Shown: in pieces, positions 34,610 through 46,800 of the stretch | How positions within the stretch are numbered: the first letter of the stretch is position 1 | Layout of the letters: the number at the start of each line of letters is the position of its first letter | Assembly (NCBI RefSeq): GCF_028372415.1 | Contig: NC_092875.1 | Coordinates: 34,552,817-34,616,816, forward strand | Length of the DNA: 64,000 bases | Source of the DNA: Notamacropus eugenii | Lineage: Eukaryota > Chordata > Mammalia > Diprotodontia > Macropodidae | Direction: 5' to 3' | The notes under the pieces: generated by a model | What the model was told of the DNA's origin: nothing | Database searches by the model: none | The model's input: the letters and a program-made list of their open reading frames with translations, nothing else | Made by a program: the position numbers and the translations under genes

Positions 34610-34871
34610 CAGATTGCAACCCCATATGGGTTATGAAAAATTTGGCAAAATAAAAGGTTTTTGAACATGCAATGACCAAAAATCAAACATGTAATGAATC
34701 CAACGAGTTAGTGGCAGTGCTTGACAATGTTGCATTGGACAACTTCACTGCAGTCTTGGTTCTCAACACGCAAAGCACGTGCACGTTGCACTGTGCATTC
34801 CCTTGGGCTGTGCAGTGTCAATGCCACTGAAAGTGAAAAAGGAGTTTGGAGTGAAAAAAGTTTAAGTGCTG
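34610..34871. mobile_element. hAT-like MITE with 8-bp target duplication, nested in the L1
   Basis: A 262-bp non-coding element that begins CAG and ends CTG. Its right end, read inward, is CAGCACTTAAACTTTTTT, close to the hAT/Charlie-type terminal consensus. It is flanked by cactagac (34602-34609) and cagtagac (34872-34879), 7 of 8 identical, as hAT insertions produce. Deleting it restores the L1 text as seen (reverse-complemented) at 1381-1397. No transposase sequence. Orientation undefined. Confidence 0.75.
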
Positions 34872-34925
34872 CAGTAGACTCCTATGGCCATTTACTACTT
34901 CTACTTGTGTACCCAATCTGTATGA

Positions 34926-36285
34926 TATTGTTTTATGTTAATATTATGCTCATAATTCCTTGGATTGTAATTTTGAGAAACCATTACACAAGAAATGCTA
35001 TGATTTTATGTCTTTGAGGACTTTTGCAGAGTGCCTTTCTGGTTAAAGACTCTCATATTCAAATAGGTGTGTTCCAGTTTGTCAAAGTTAACTTGTTATT
35101 TTGGGAAGTCTCCTTGTCTCATATCTTGTCAGACTCTGAGTTTTCAATTCTAGTAAGAACTGTGTGAGGTAGGGGAGGTGGGGGAAGAGGGAGAAGAGCT
35201 ACTTGAAAAGGGCATTTAACTAAGTCTTTTGTGAATTCTGCCATGAGACTGGAGACAAATGCTTTACTCGGGTACTAAGCCCTTCTCCCTTCTCTTACAG
35301 CCAAAGTGAGAGATGATTTAAGTTTGCTTATAATATATAGAAGTAATTTGTGCAATGAATTGTTTGACTTCTGATTATGAAAATTATAAAAATTATACAT
35401 GGAATAATATGTATTGAAGTTAAATCTTTGAGACAACTTGGTATCTACAGACTCTAGTTTAAAATTTTTTTCTTACTCTAGGGGTCTATATGCCATAGTA
35501 ACCAGTTTTGTTTTGTTTTTCTTCATATTATGTGTTTACTTTATGTAAAAACTCCAGAATGTGAATATGTTCTTTATTTCTTCATTGATTTTTATATCAA
35601 AATATGTTTAAGCTTTAAAAAAAGTAAAATGATGAATGAATGCTTTTAAAAAGACTTTGTATGTATTAAATAAGATGCAAGAGCAAATGTTTTTATTTTT
35701 TTAAATTCATTTTTATTGCAATATGAAAAATAAGTCTATCCTGCTCTAAACTGTAAGCTGTGAAACTTGCTGTGTACGATGGAATATTTTGAGACTATAA
35801 TTTAATTTGCTTGAAGAGTTTTTGCTTTCAAGTATAATTGATTGTTAAGCTGCTCCTCCACCATTTAAGGGAAATGCCAAGAACTGCTCAGAGATTATTG
35901 TCTTAAGGAAAACATTACTGATGAATGTAAATGACTGGGAAGGTTGAGAAGATCACCTTAGAAAGGCAATGGCAGGAGACTTGACACAGTTTCCTTGTTG
36001 AACAGGAAAGTTTCCTTCCTGATTGTTTCTGAGCCTAGCTATGATACCCTGTGAATGAATGTAGAACTCTGTTGCACGATTGGCTATTACTCTAAAATGT
36101 ATATGTGACTTTTACCTGAATTCAAACCAGATATTGACGAAGAAGTTTTCTAAAGAAGTTTTCTCCTGGTATACCTACTATGGGTCAGTCTGAAAAGTTC
36201 TGACTTGATATTTTTACAGCCTTGTCCTTTATCCTTCTTTTATGGCAGGAAAACTTTAAGGGTTTTATAATTAATCTTATTGCTA
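34926..36285. other. AT-rich repeat-free intergenic segment
   Basis: 1.36 kb with no recognised repeat and no coding frame, T-rich and 3' UTR-like in look (35310-35870). A function is not shown. Confidence 0.4.
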
Positions 36286-36576
36286 TAACTTTGGATTTGA
36301 CTGTGCAACATGGGAGACACTGGCACAGGACTGGCATGCCCACATCAGAAAGAATGCTGTGCTCTGAACAAAGCAGAATTGAGACAGCACAAAGTAAACA
36401 TAGGATGTGCAAATCGGGGGTATCCACCCCAAATATTCACCCGGACTATCTGTGCTCAACCTGTGGTAGAGCATTCTGAGCTCGTCAGACAAGCTGAAAT
36501 TTCACTTTGTCATGGTGATGTCATTTTGGTCCTCTTCGAAGGAGAAGGACAACTACCAACCAACCAACCAACTATA
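36286..36576 (+). mobile_element. RTE LINE 3' end, 5'-truncated
   Basis: 'gacagcacaaagtaaacata', 'tgtgcaaatcgggggtatcc', 'tggtcctcttcgaaggagaa', and the (CCAA)n-like tail 'ccaaccaaccaacc'. It is the reverse complement, with differences, of 50954-51170. Confidence 0.85.
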
Positions 36577-37526
36577 AGGAGATGAAAGTATGTAGGACCC
36601 TGCTGTTTTTATTTTTATCGTTCTAAATTTCTGACCATCTTCTGACTAGAGAAAATCAATTGTTAGACTTGCCATCTTCTTGCTTATTAGTTTATTTAGT
36701 TACATGATCACATATAAAATTACATCCATGTAGTATTACATCTTTTCCGAATGATATGAAAATAAAATGTATCTTCCAAGTGGAGGATATAATGAAGATG
36801 CCAATTGGTAAAGATGTAAAAGCTTTAAATTTAATGGAGAGTAAATTGCAGTTTGAGAAAAACACTAAGATTAGGTTGTTTATATACTATATGTGATTGG
36901 CTATCAAATATTTTCTATTGAGTAAAAGAATATACTTAAAGGACTCCTGATTGTTGCAATTGTTTTAGTAGCCTTATAAATTCTGCTGCTGTGCCAATGA
37001 ATATAATAACAAAAAGCTAAGTAAAAGTGATGGTTCTAAATGATACATTTTAAATTTGATCCTGGAAGTATTAGAGACTATGGCTAGAAAAGATAGATCA
37101 AAGTGCAGAATCTCCTTCAGGTCCATTTGAATATCTGCAAATGTCATGAAAATGCCTAATATCTATATCCAGGATATAGATATAATCTATATCCAGGCTT
37201 TGGATATAGTTTAAATTGTCTGTAAGGTTTCAAGTTGGTTTGAGGCTCCCATATACAATTGTTTTAATTAGTCATAAAGAAACTTTTAAATCATGATTTT
37301 TTTTTTCTGTTTGTGATCTCTCTGCAGATAAGGATTTATTTATAAAGCCAGGTCCTTAAAGTTTTTTTTTTCCTAAGATGATTCCTCTAATTGGTAGATA
37401 GCACTGTTCATACAATGTATAGGGCTCAACCAAAGATGGTATTTGAAAACTGAAACTCTTCAAATTTCCAGATTGGATATAGGTGGCATAATTTGATGTT
37501 CTTCCTATAGCTCTAATGTTCATAAG
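36577..37526. other. Intergenic, no assigned element
   Basis: AT-rich. A near-perfect 21-bp palindrome, atctatatccaggatatagat, sits at 37161-37181, with a partial second copy just downstream. Confidence 0.4.
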
Positions 37527-37772
37527 GTTCATTGTTGTTCAGTCATTTTTAGTTGCATCTGACTCTTTCATGATTCCATTTGGGGTTTTCTTGGCAAAGA
37601 TACTGGAGTGGTTTGGCATTTCCTTCTCCAGACCATTTTACAGATAAGGAAACTGAGGCAAACAGAGTTAAGTGACTTGCCCAGGATCACATAACTAGTA
37701 AACGTCTCAGGCCAGATTTGAACTCAGGAAGATGAGTCTTCCTGATTTATAAGGCACCACTCAGCTCCCCTT
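37527..37772 (-). mobile_element. CORE-SINE (Mar1/WSINE type), near full length
   Basis: 'cattgttgttcagtcatttt', 'ggggttttcttggcaaagat', 'ataaggaaactgaggcaaac', 'agatttgaactcaggaagat', ending 'ccactcagctcccc'. Confidence 0.88.
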
Positions 37773-40190
37773 GTTCATAAGGTTAACTAGCTCCATAAAT
37801 TTTCTACTGACTTTCACTACACAAACTGTTTACTGGAAGGCCAATGTAATTAGGTTTTTTAAGATCCCATTAAATTACAGTCTTATTATTAGCAGGTTTA
37901 AGCAATATTATCTGGAAAGTCTCCACAAGAGGCTTAGAATCTGAAAAAAATCTTGTCTACTGGAACCAAATGCCTCTACAAAATTTGCAGAAATAATGTA
38001 GAAGGCCTATTCCAGTTACTATTAGCAACTGACATCCAGTTAAAGACACCAAGATGTTGACTGAGGGATGCAAGCTTCTGAGTCTGAGTGAACCAAGTTA
38101 GACAATTTCTGGACAGTGTCTAGGACAGACTCCTTTGACACGAAATTTCCAAGGGAAAATGTTTCCCAGAAGTGGATGACTTCATATAGTAGATAGCAAT
38201 TCCCAAGATAATGAATCAAGAAGTCTATTGTTAAAATGGACATTAAGATGCATAACTATTCTCTGTTTTTCTCTTTCTGGTTATAGTTATGTTTATTGTC
38301 CATTGTTTGTTACAATACCCTGACCCTTTTGGAAAAGTACCTAGAGGTCAGATTTAAAACACAACTGCAAATTTAGATTCAGGTCTTCTATGTTAATTCC
38401 TTGTAAAATTGTTAATTATATCTCAGTCTGTGATTGTGAACACCTTAAGTCTCCATAAGATACTACACTTGAGGTCTGGATTCTCCACCTTTGAGGGTGG
38501 GTTGTATTGCCAGATAGTTACAGCTGTTTAAATCAGTAGCACCAGAATTAGCGCAGGGTGCCATTGAGTTTTGGACCCTCCAAACTTGTTAAGAGATTTT
38601 GTTTAGACTACTTTTATTTTCTATTCCTTGTCACATTTTCTATGGTCTGTACAGATAACTGTCTTGTAGTTATCAATCTACAATCAATCTTCAGATGGCC
38701 CAATGATTTAAAAAAAAAATTTTTATTCAGGGCCAAAAGTGGATTTTTTTGGAGAACATAACTGACTTAATTTTGTGCCATATTTGCTGTTATTATAAAA
38801 AACATACTGAGTCTCCAGTACCTCCATACCCCCAATCTCTACAGTTTCAGAAGAAAATTCATAGGACTTTTAATAGTTCTAGGAACTTACTCACTTTTCT
38901 TTATTCTGTCTAATAAAGCATATAGAGGAGCATCACAAATGCTGACTGACAAAACACTATTTTCTTTGGTCTAGTGCAAATGGCTATGCTAAAAACCTTT
39001 GTTATAGTTTTAACATCCTTTTTTGGCTAAAAATGTACCTCTTCATGTCTACAGGCCCTGCCTGATCTTACCCAAAACAGCTTTGTAACCCTGCTTACAT
39101 GATACAGCTAATGTTACTCAAACTCTCGATTGCGTAGTTCAGGGGGTGAGACTACATAGTCATCTGTGAAATTATGAGATGCTCATGTCTATTACCTTAC
39201 TGAGGGGCAAGGTGATTTACCTGCTTTCACATGGATCTATGAACTGCAGCGTACTTGTCTGTAACTGTTGCTGTCTTATTTGTGAGTGGTTAACAAGGAC
39301 CCAGAAAATTCTCGTGAACAGATGGAGGTTCAAGACTTTTTTCATTCTCACCTTTTGTGTGTTGCTAAGGTAACATAACTCAAATAGCTTAACTTGAAAA
39401 AAACAATATGTAACACCATTTGCCAAATACGAGATTCCAGGAAATCTTCTGTCATTCTTTTTTTGTTTGTTTCATTCATTAAAATATTTTCTTAATATCT
39501 TTTGTTTCCACCTATACCCTTCTCCTTCCCCTCTCCTAGAGAGCCATCCCATCTAACAAAGAATTTCCTCCTGTATCATTCTTGTTGAAAAGTCAAGGCT
39601 TTATTGGCATCCCTTCATTTTGGAAACGGCTCCTCTACGTTTGTCCTCTTACAGTAGTCTGGCCTCTCTCCAAAGCCTATAAGCAAAGTTTCATCCCTGA
39701 AAAACCTGGAACTAGTTGCTGGGTTAGTTATCAAAACCAACACTATATTTTTATTGGACACTTTCCCTATGATTCTGCTGGGATTTACAAGGACTTTTCT
39801 TGCTACTACAACCAAGAAAAACTCCCACGATGAGGGAGTTAAAGGCTGTTTTCTGCCCTAAAAATATGGAACTCCTGCTACAGTTGGCAATGAGACTATT
39901 GACCCAATAATGATACATTAGCAACTGACACTGGCCAGAATGTGTCTTTCTTCCTCCTTCAGAGATCTCAAAGAGGTTATTTTTGTATTTGGCTCTCCAT
40001 CCCTTCTTCTGCTGCAGTTTCTTCCCTTCTCGTAAACTGGGTGATAGAACAGCCAAGTTATATCCAGGTAGGAGAGAAGGGAAGGAAGGGGAGGAAAGGA
40101 AGTACTTGAGGGCTGGTTTGATAGTATCTTTAATTTCCCTTTCCCTCAGTCATAAGCACGTAGGCATGAGTATTTTTTGTTTTTTGCTAT
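37773..40190. other. Intergenic, no assigned element
   Basis: 2.4 kb without a nameable repeat. A + strand open frame at 39582-39833 (83 codons) has no recognisable similarity. Confidence 0.4.
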
Positions 40191-40435
40191 CATTTTTCAG
40201 CCCTCTCTGACTCTCCATGACTCTCTGCGGCATTTTCTTGGCAGAGATACTGGAGTGGTTTGCCATTTCCTTCTCCATGTCATTTTACAAGTGAAGAAAC
40301 TGAGGCAAACAGGGTTAAGTGACTAGCCTAGGGTTAGACCACACAACTAGTAAATGTCTGAGGTTTGAACTCAGGTCTTCCTGGCTCCAGGCCCACCCAG
40401 TGTTCTAACCACTGTGCGACCTACCTGCCCCCTTG
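40191..40435 (-). mobile_element. CORE-SINE (Mar1/WSINE type)
   Basis: 'gcattttcttggcagagata', 'catttccttctccatgtcat', 'gaagaaactgaggcaaacag', 'ggtttgaactcaggtcttcc', 'tctaaccactgtgcgaccta'. Confidence 0.88.
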
Positions 40436-40495
40436 GGTTACTTTAGAATGGGGCAAGTGAGGGAAGTAGAAACACTCTTAAAATGTTTAATCTAA

Positions 40496-40660
40496 AGCAA
40501 AAGTTCTTAACCTTTCTTGTGTCATGGACCCTTTTGGCTGTCTGGTGAAACCTATGGTCTCCTTAAAATAATGTTTTCAAATGCATAAGATAAAGTGCAC
40601 AGGATTGCAAAAGAATATTGAAATACAGTTTTCAAATTAAAAAAAAGAAAAACAATGAAC
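40496..40660 (+). repeat. Unassigned old interspersed repeat
   Basis: 'aaaagttcttaacctttctt', 'gtgtcatggacccttttggc', 'tgtctggtgaaacctatggt', then 'taatgttttcaaatgcataa'. I recognise the text as a recurring marsupial repeat but cannot name it. Similar phrases recur at 48600-48800. Confidence 0.55.
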
Positions 40661-42896
40661 TCTATCTGGTTAGTCCCTTGTCTAAAAAGATCAAGGCATC
40701 AGAAACTGATAGCTAGAAAGGCCCCCTATTTTACATATGACAACAATGAACCTCATGGAGGTTGGAGAGAGTTGCTGTAGCTCACTCACTTATTAAGTGG
40801 CAGGAGAAGCTGTTATGAGGCCACGTTCTTTCTTCTGTCTCTCTCCACCATCCCAGAGGCTTGTGCTCCAAGTCCAACAGACAGTAATTGAAGAGTCTAA
40901 ACACAACTGCTCAATTACCCAGAACCCACAACCAATCCTGGCTAACCACTAAATGCTCCTATTTCCTAACAAAAAAAGGAAACCCAGCTTTTATGGCTCC
41001 AAAATACTTCTCAGGAATATTAGTTAACATTTTGTCTTCCGCCCTGTTTCTCAGTTCAGCTCTGGCTTCTTGACACATAGGCAAGAAAGGGTGAGAAAGT
41101 TTACTTCTCCATATTGAAGGAACTTCCTTCTGGCCCAGCAAAAATCACATCTTATGATCTACCAAGTACACGGGAAAGGCAGAAGATAATTCTAAATTAC
41201 ATTTGCCTCATCAAGGTGGATTGCCTCAGAATTAGAATCACTGGGTAGTTGTTGGTTCAATTACATTTTGGCTAACCCATATGTTTACATGTGTTCCTCA
41301 GTAGTTCAGGGAGGACAGAGTGGACTATCTCTCCTAGAAATTCAGCCTAGTGACCTCATGTAATGAGAACCGTTTATTTTCTAATGGTCATCCCACCCTG
41401 GTAAAGAGCTGTGGCCTTATGTGGGTCACTCCTTAGATCACAGAGAAAAACAGTTCTATGACAAAATGACAGCAAATGTTTTTTCCCTTTGTTTTTATGG
41501 CCAACTGTAATAGTAATTTAAGGTTAATGGTGGGATGGGGGAAGAGTTAAAAATCTTCTCAATACCTTTTGTTAATTTCCATTGAGGCACTGGGTCAGAA
41601 AGTCCTGCCCTCCAGCTCTGAAAAATGTGTAAATGCTCTGAGGTGAGGTTTTACTTTGGGGTTTACTCATTGGAAGTATTTGTTTGGCCACATGAGACTC
41701 TGAGTAGCTGCTAAGGAGCCCCCTGGCTTTGAAAATCCAGAAGATGTTGATGTTTCTCTCTCTGATAACTATGTATATATTGCTTATGGTCAGACAGTTG
41801 AAAACCCTGTCTGTTGGTTTTTATTTCTCTGTGTTTTCTCTGACATTCAGGGCACTGACTTTTCCCCTGAACTAAGTGAATGATATATGTGCTTGATTAA
41901 AGTAGATTGTTGACCCCTCAAAAGTTGCTTTCCTTTTATAAAAGCAGATCTAAGAACCTATACAGCAGGCCCTCCTGTGTACGTCAGGGTCCTTGTTGTT
42001 ACACCAACTCAGTATTTCTGGAGGTAATTATTTAGTATCTCACTATATCAACTCATTTACTCTCCTCTCTCCTGCCCTCCAGACTTTTGGATGCTACACA
42101 GCTCATTAACTCTTCCACCAGAGAAAGAGGGAAGAACCAGAGGTGGGGAAAATCAAACCGATTGATTTGATTTGTTAGCTGCTTGGTAAGAAATCTGAGG
42201 ATCTAATCAGTCAGGAGGTTGACATCATCGGGCTTCCACTGTGAATAAAACACTAGAGATAATGGAGTAGGTTGAAACCCTTAGCTACAATGGAATTTTT
42301 ACATCATAGGTAGATTTCACTGACACTTATTAACCCTCACTCTAAGGTCATTAAAGTGTGAGCATGGACCAACTAGGGAAAGAGAATAGGATGAATGGAG
42401 ATCCCTTTATTATCAGGATGGATATTGTTTTTCTCTTCTCTATCCTCAAAACTTTTTGAGTGATATTTGGCTTAGAAAAGATAAATAATATATTTTTAAA
42501 CCACTGAGCCTTTTTACAAAGCCTTTGACAATATTTCATAATAAAATTCAATGACTTCTCGATAACTTAAAGAGTATGAAGTGACTTGATTTGAAAAGAG
42601 TCCAATGCAAATAAAATAGGATGACCAGTAGGACCAAAATCTCAGGATTAATTCTAAATGGCCCAATGATTTAAAATTTGAGGCTTCCTCATCCCAACCT
42701 CATTCCAAGGAGTCCTGGGGGGTTAACTTGCTCAGGTCAGAAATGTTCTCAGCTGTATAATTTCATTGAAAGCTGCTATACAAAGTTACTGTGAAGGAAA
42801 TTAAATGGAATCTCTTCCTTGAGTTAGTTGAATGGAGAGTTAAAAATAAAGTTTAGAGTAGAAAGGTTAAATGTTAGCAAAAATAGCTAGTGTTTA
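40661..42896. other. Intergenic, no assigned element
   Basis: 2.2 kb without a nameable repeat, RNA gene or coding exon. Confidence 0.4.
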
Positions 42897-43100
42897 TATA
42901 GGGCATCTAGGTGGCATAGTGGATAAAGTGCCAGACCTGGAGTCAGGAGGACCTGAGTTCAAATCTGGTCTTAGACACTTACTCTCTGTGTGACTATGGG
43001 CAAATTACTTAACCCTGTTTGCCTCAGTTTCCTCATCTGTAAAATGATCTAGAGAAGGAACCCCTAACAGGGTCATAGAGAGCCTGAAACGACTCAAGAA
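42897..43100 (+). mobile_element. CORE-SINE (Mar1/WSINE type)
   Basis: 'gggcatctaggtggcatagt', 'agacctggagtcaggaggac', 'gagttcaaatctggtcttag', 'cagtttcctcatctgtaaaa'. Confidence 0.88.
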
Positions 43101-43104
43101 AAGC

Positions 43105-43608
43105 ATTTATATAGAACTTTAAGGTTTGCAAAGAGTTTTGGAAATATCTTATTCTAGTATTATGTTTTGGTTTGTTTTATGACTTTTCCCATTCATTTTA
43201 GTTCTATGCAACATGACTAAGGTGAAAATGTATTTAATAGGAATATGTGTGTAGAACCTATATAAGACTGTGTGCTGTCTCAGGGAGGGAGTGGGGAAGT
43301 AGGGAGGAAGGAAGGGGAGGGAGGGGAAAAAATCTAAAATATATGGAAGTGTTTGTAGAACACTGAAAACAAATAAAATAACAATAACAATAATTTTTTA
43401 AAAAGAAAGAAATACCTTATTCTGTTCTCACAACAACCATAGAATATAGGCATTAAGTATTATTTCCATTTTACAGATGAACTAATTGAGGTTAAGTTAC
43501 TTTTTCAGAGTCCCACAGCTAGGAAGTTCTGTTGCCAAATTTGAATTCAGTCGTTCTTGACTCCACACCCATGACTCTATCTACTGTACAATCTAGCTGC
43601 CCAAGGCA
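43105..43608 (-). mobile_element. MIR-type SINE split by an L1 insertion
   Basis: Left part 'aaggtttgcaaagagttttg' (to 43155); right part from 43424: 'ttctcacaacaaccatagaa', 'ttttacagatgaactaattg', 'aatttgaattcag', 'actctatctactgtacaatc'. The L1 at 43156-43408 sits inside. Confidence 0.7.
43156..43408 (+). mobile_element. L1 3' UTR insertion with 15-bp target duplication
   Basis: 253 bases of L1 3' UTR only ('ttatgttttggtttgtttta', 'atgtatttaataggaatatg', 'gtagaacactgaaaacaaat'), matching 2080-2285. Flanked by gaaatatcttattct (43141-43155) and gaaataccttattct (43409-43423), 14 of 15 identical. Confidence 0.88.
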
Positions 43609-43779
43609 TTCATTTAAAATACATTTATATAACTTGAAGCATAGACAGAAACAGACCTTTGATGAAAATGAGATCCCTTCACTTACCCCTCCTTAAGCCC
43701 ACAAAAATATTATCCATTTAAAATAATTGAGATATTACCTGATTGAAATACACACAGCTTATGGTCCGCTGGGCAAGCA

Positions 43780-44085
43780 AGGTGTGTATTCATCCTTTGT
43801 TGCCGAAGAAGACCATGCCATCAGATAACTGTTGACATGACTTGCACTTGACTTTGTTTTGAGTGAGGGAGCGCTGTGCAGGTCACCAGCCTCACTTCTC
43901 CAGAGCCATCTGAATGCAGTGACCAGATATTCATCAGGATGACTGGAGATGACCCAGGATGAGGCAATTGGGGTTAAGTGATTTGTCCAAGGTCACACAG
44001 CTAGTGAGTGAGATTTGAACTCAGATCTTCCTGACTCCTGCACTGGTGCTCTATCCACCGTACCACCTAGCTGCCCTCCACTGGG
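43780..44085 (-). mobile_element. Composite SINE with RTE-like and CORE-SINE parts
   Basis: Starts 'cctttgttgccgaagaagac', continues 'catgacttgcacttgacttt', 'gtcaccagcctcacttctcc', 'tcatcaggatgactggagat', then a tRNA-like reverse head 'agatttgaactcagatcttc' and 'tccaccgtaccacctagctg'. One module is shared with 33382-33555 and 28660-28750. Confidence 0.75.
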
Positions 44086-46075
44086 CAAGAGCCTAGTTGA
44101 ATGGATGAAGATGTTATAGAACTGGACCATGTAGCATTTGGATAATAGCCCAAGGTGAATTTCTACTTTTAATTTTAGACTTTTATGTCAGTTAACTATC
44201 CTGGAGGATAGGGCTTTGGAGATGTTCAGCTATTACCTAAATCCCTGTATATCTATTCCTTAAAGAATCTGCAGGAAAAATTACACTGGTGAACATTCCT
44301 AACCACACCTACTTGAACACATGTATAAAAATATATAAGTCTGGGAGAAAAATATACAATAGAAGCCAAGCACAGAGTTGTAACACAATAAACAATTCAT
44401 TGAAAGAACACAATATGATGTTACATAATCCTTGTCAGCCTACCCACTTTTGACAAAAAAGGGGTTACTGCCCATATTATAGTATATCAGCAAAAGTAGG
44501 TTTTTTTGTAGAGAAGTAATTAATGTAGAATCTTGTGAATCTGAATATGGGCACCATCTTTGGGAAGCTGGACTCCATTCCCTCAGGCTTATAAATGCTA
44601 CAAACTGATACAGGTATTAGAACAGTGGCAGACCAGGGACTTCACCTGCCTCTCTCTCAGACAAACTCTCTAAGGAGCCAGACAAAGAAATACAGGGATT
44701 TTTGTGGATGCTAGACCACGTTAACAAAGCTGTATTCTGAAGTGAGAGGGCATGGGGGCATAGAGATGTTAGAAGGTCCAGGGGAATAAGTTAAACTGAT
44801 TTCTCAGATGGTTATTAAAGAGGATCCAAGATGACAAACTGCAAACCTAACTCTAAAACAAGGCAAAGTATAAAATGACCCAAATTTGATGAGCTGAGAT
44901 GGTGTTGTTAAACACATGGCATAAGATCTGTTTTTAGACCCAGTTGATTATTTATACAGTACTATTAAGAACGGAGCTAACAATGAATGCCTTTCAGGGG
45001 GTTGGGGACAGAAAGAATGTTAAGACCAGTTTGGAAAATGGTGCATTTGTTCAGTATCCTAATATTCCCAAATCCAAGAGCTTGATAGATTCTTCAGTCA
45101 AGTCTTAGAAGAACAGTGGGAAAATATTGTATATTAGTATATATGTGTATTGTATATATTAATATATGTATTATATGTGTGTATATATATGTCTGAACCT
45201 TTAACTTGTGACATATAAAAAGTTAGAGAGACATAGTTTCTGGGTAATTAATCATTTCATTAGTTATTGCTAGAAGATAATTTTAAAAAGGGGTTTCTTG
45301 AATACCGAAGACCAATCATGGTGGCTTCTTAACTCTTATACACCTTTGGAAGAGTGGGTGTTCTCAACAGAGGTAATCAATACTGATTGTGTAACAATTA
45401 ATGAGAAGAATGAATATTATAATGAGAGATGGACCTACTCTAATGAGAGACTAGGGGATGTGACTGATTAAGTCACTCTTCCTCTCTGCACACCCACAAT
45501 CCTGGGCAATCTAGACAAAGATCTTAACCACCCACCCACCAACCCCAAGCAGGAGGAGAACACCACAATGGACTGAAATTCACTCAGTTTAAATTCTTGG
45601 TAAACATCTCCACCTGGATAAGATGGTCCAGGTTGGGCAAGGTCAGAGATCTCTTTGAAAGACTGGACTTTGAGTGAGGAAATAGGAAAAAGGAAAAAAC
45701 CCTGGATCTCCTCAATAATTGGTTATTTAATAATCATTTCTCTCAAACTTCACCATGTGAGGAACTCTTGTTGTGTAAATTTCTTCCATCGAGGGATGCA
45801 GAAGAGTTTTCTGCCACTTAAAGTTTTAGGGACCTGTTTGAGGTACTGAGAGGTTAAATGACTTTTCCACAGTGACAAGTCTCAGTTAAAGTCCTTTCCT
45901 AGTCCTTCCCCTTCCCCCACCTCTTTGTAATGCTATGCATTTCATCTTATGCTTTTAAAAACGTGATTCCAAGCAGGGGTCCCTCCACTTCCTCAGCACG
46001 TCAAAGTGCTTCAATGCCCAAATGATGTGCAGAACCCTAGTATTAGATAATACCTGACCTTTATCTGAGTCTTTA
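44086..46075. other. Intergenic, no assigned element except an AT microsatellite
   Basis: An imperfect (TA/TATG) run lies at 45125-45195. Otherwise nothing assigned. Confidence 0.4.
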
Positions 46076-46620
46076 CTATTTGCAAAGCAATGTGTAGACT
46101 TATTCTTTATTTTCTTCTGAAACTTCTCCCGATTTTCTTGTGTATTTCTTGTTTGTATGAATTAGTCTGCATATTGCCTCTCCCATCAAACTGTGAGCTA
46201 GCTCCTGGAGCACAGGGACTGGTTTTCGTTTTCTCTTTCTTTTTTAATAGTGCCTGGCACATAGTAGGTACTTAATAAATACTACTTGACTGATAGTAAA
46301 ACAGCCAGTTTTTTTCAAATGCAGAACTTGAACTCTGGTCTTTCTCAGTGCCAGCTGATCTCTATCTACCTTAAACTTCTCAAAGTCTCAGTTTTCTCAT
46401 TTGTGAAACAGGAATAATATTTTCTGTAGCACAATGCCTTCCTTGCCCACAGTAGGCCATTTGTTCCTTGGCTCTGGGCATCCTCTCAAGCCTGGAATGC
46501 TCTCCCTCCTCTACCCTGACCTCCCTGGTTTCCTTTAAGTTCCAGTTAAAATCTCACCTTCTACAGGAAGCTTTGCCTAACCCATCTTAATTCTACTGCC
46601 TTCCCTCTGTTAATTATATA
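46076..46620 (+). mobile_element. L2 LINE fragments (two, same strand)
   Basis: 46140-46290 reads 'tcaaactgtgagctagctcc', 'tggagcacagggactggttt', 'gcctggcacatagtaggtac', 'ttaataaatactacttgact'. 46490-46620 reads 'agcctggaatgctctccctc' and 'ttctacaggaagctttgcct', the more 5' L2 block. Confidence 0.75.
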
Positions 46621-46702
46621 ACTACAGATGTAGGATAACCAGTGTAGAGAGTACAGTAGGACTTTCACGACTCTTGTTAAATTCGATTCAGTAAACATTA
46701 AT

Positions 46703-46800
46703 GCGCCGGGTCTGAAGTCAGGAAGACTCAGCTTCCTGAGTTCAAATCAGACCTCATATACTTACTAGCTATGTGACCCTGGGCAAGTCACTTCACCCTT
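46703..46800 (+). mobile_element. CORE-SINE head
   Basis: 'gcgccgggtctgaagtcagg', 'gagttcaaatcagacctcat', 'tgtgaccctgggcaagtcac', then cut off at the microsatellite at 46801. Confidence 0.8.

Larger units (their letters stand above)
32990..34925 (-). mobile_element. L1 LINE, 5'-truncated, carrying two nested insertions
   Basis: Reverse-complement L1: 3' UTR at the left, the ORF2 C-terminal block at 33600-33790, and further ORF2 to the right. The - strand open stretch at 34160-34381 (LKWFCTNKTNE, RRKAERWETTF, SDKDLISQ) aligns with the human L1 ORF2 segment LKSFCTAKETT/WEKIFATYSSDKGLISRIY. A SINE splits it at about 33382-33555 and a hAT-like MITE at 34610-34871. L1 text resumes after each. Confidence 0.87.

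Noticed and set aside
36222-36585. Frames of 85 and 91 codons over the RTE 3' end
   Set aside because: The 91-codon frame covers the decayed C-terminus of the RTE polyprotein (QHKVNIGCAN-like) plus its tail; it is not an independent gene.
39582-39833. 83-codon + strand open frame
   Set aside because: It was considered as a possible envelope or gene fragment, but no motif, splice context or family resemblance is convincing.
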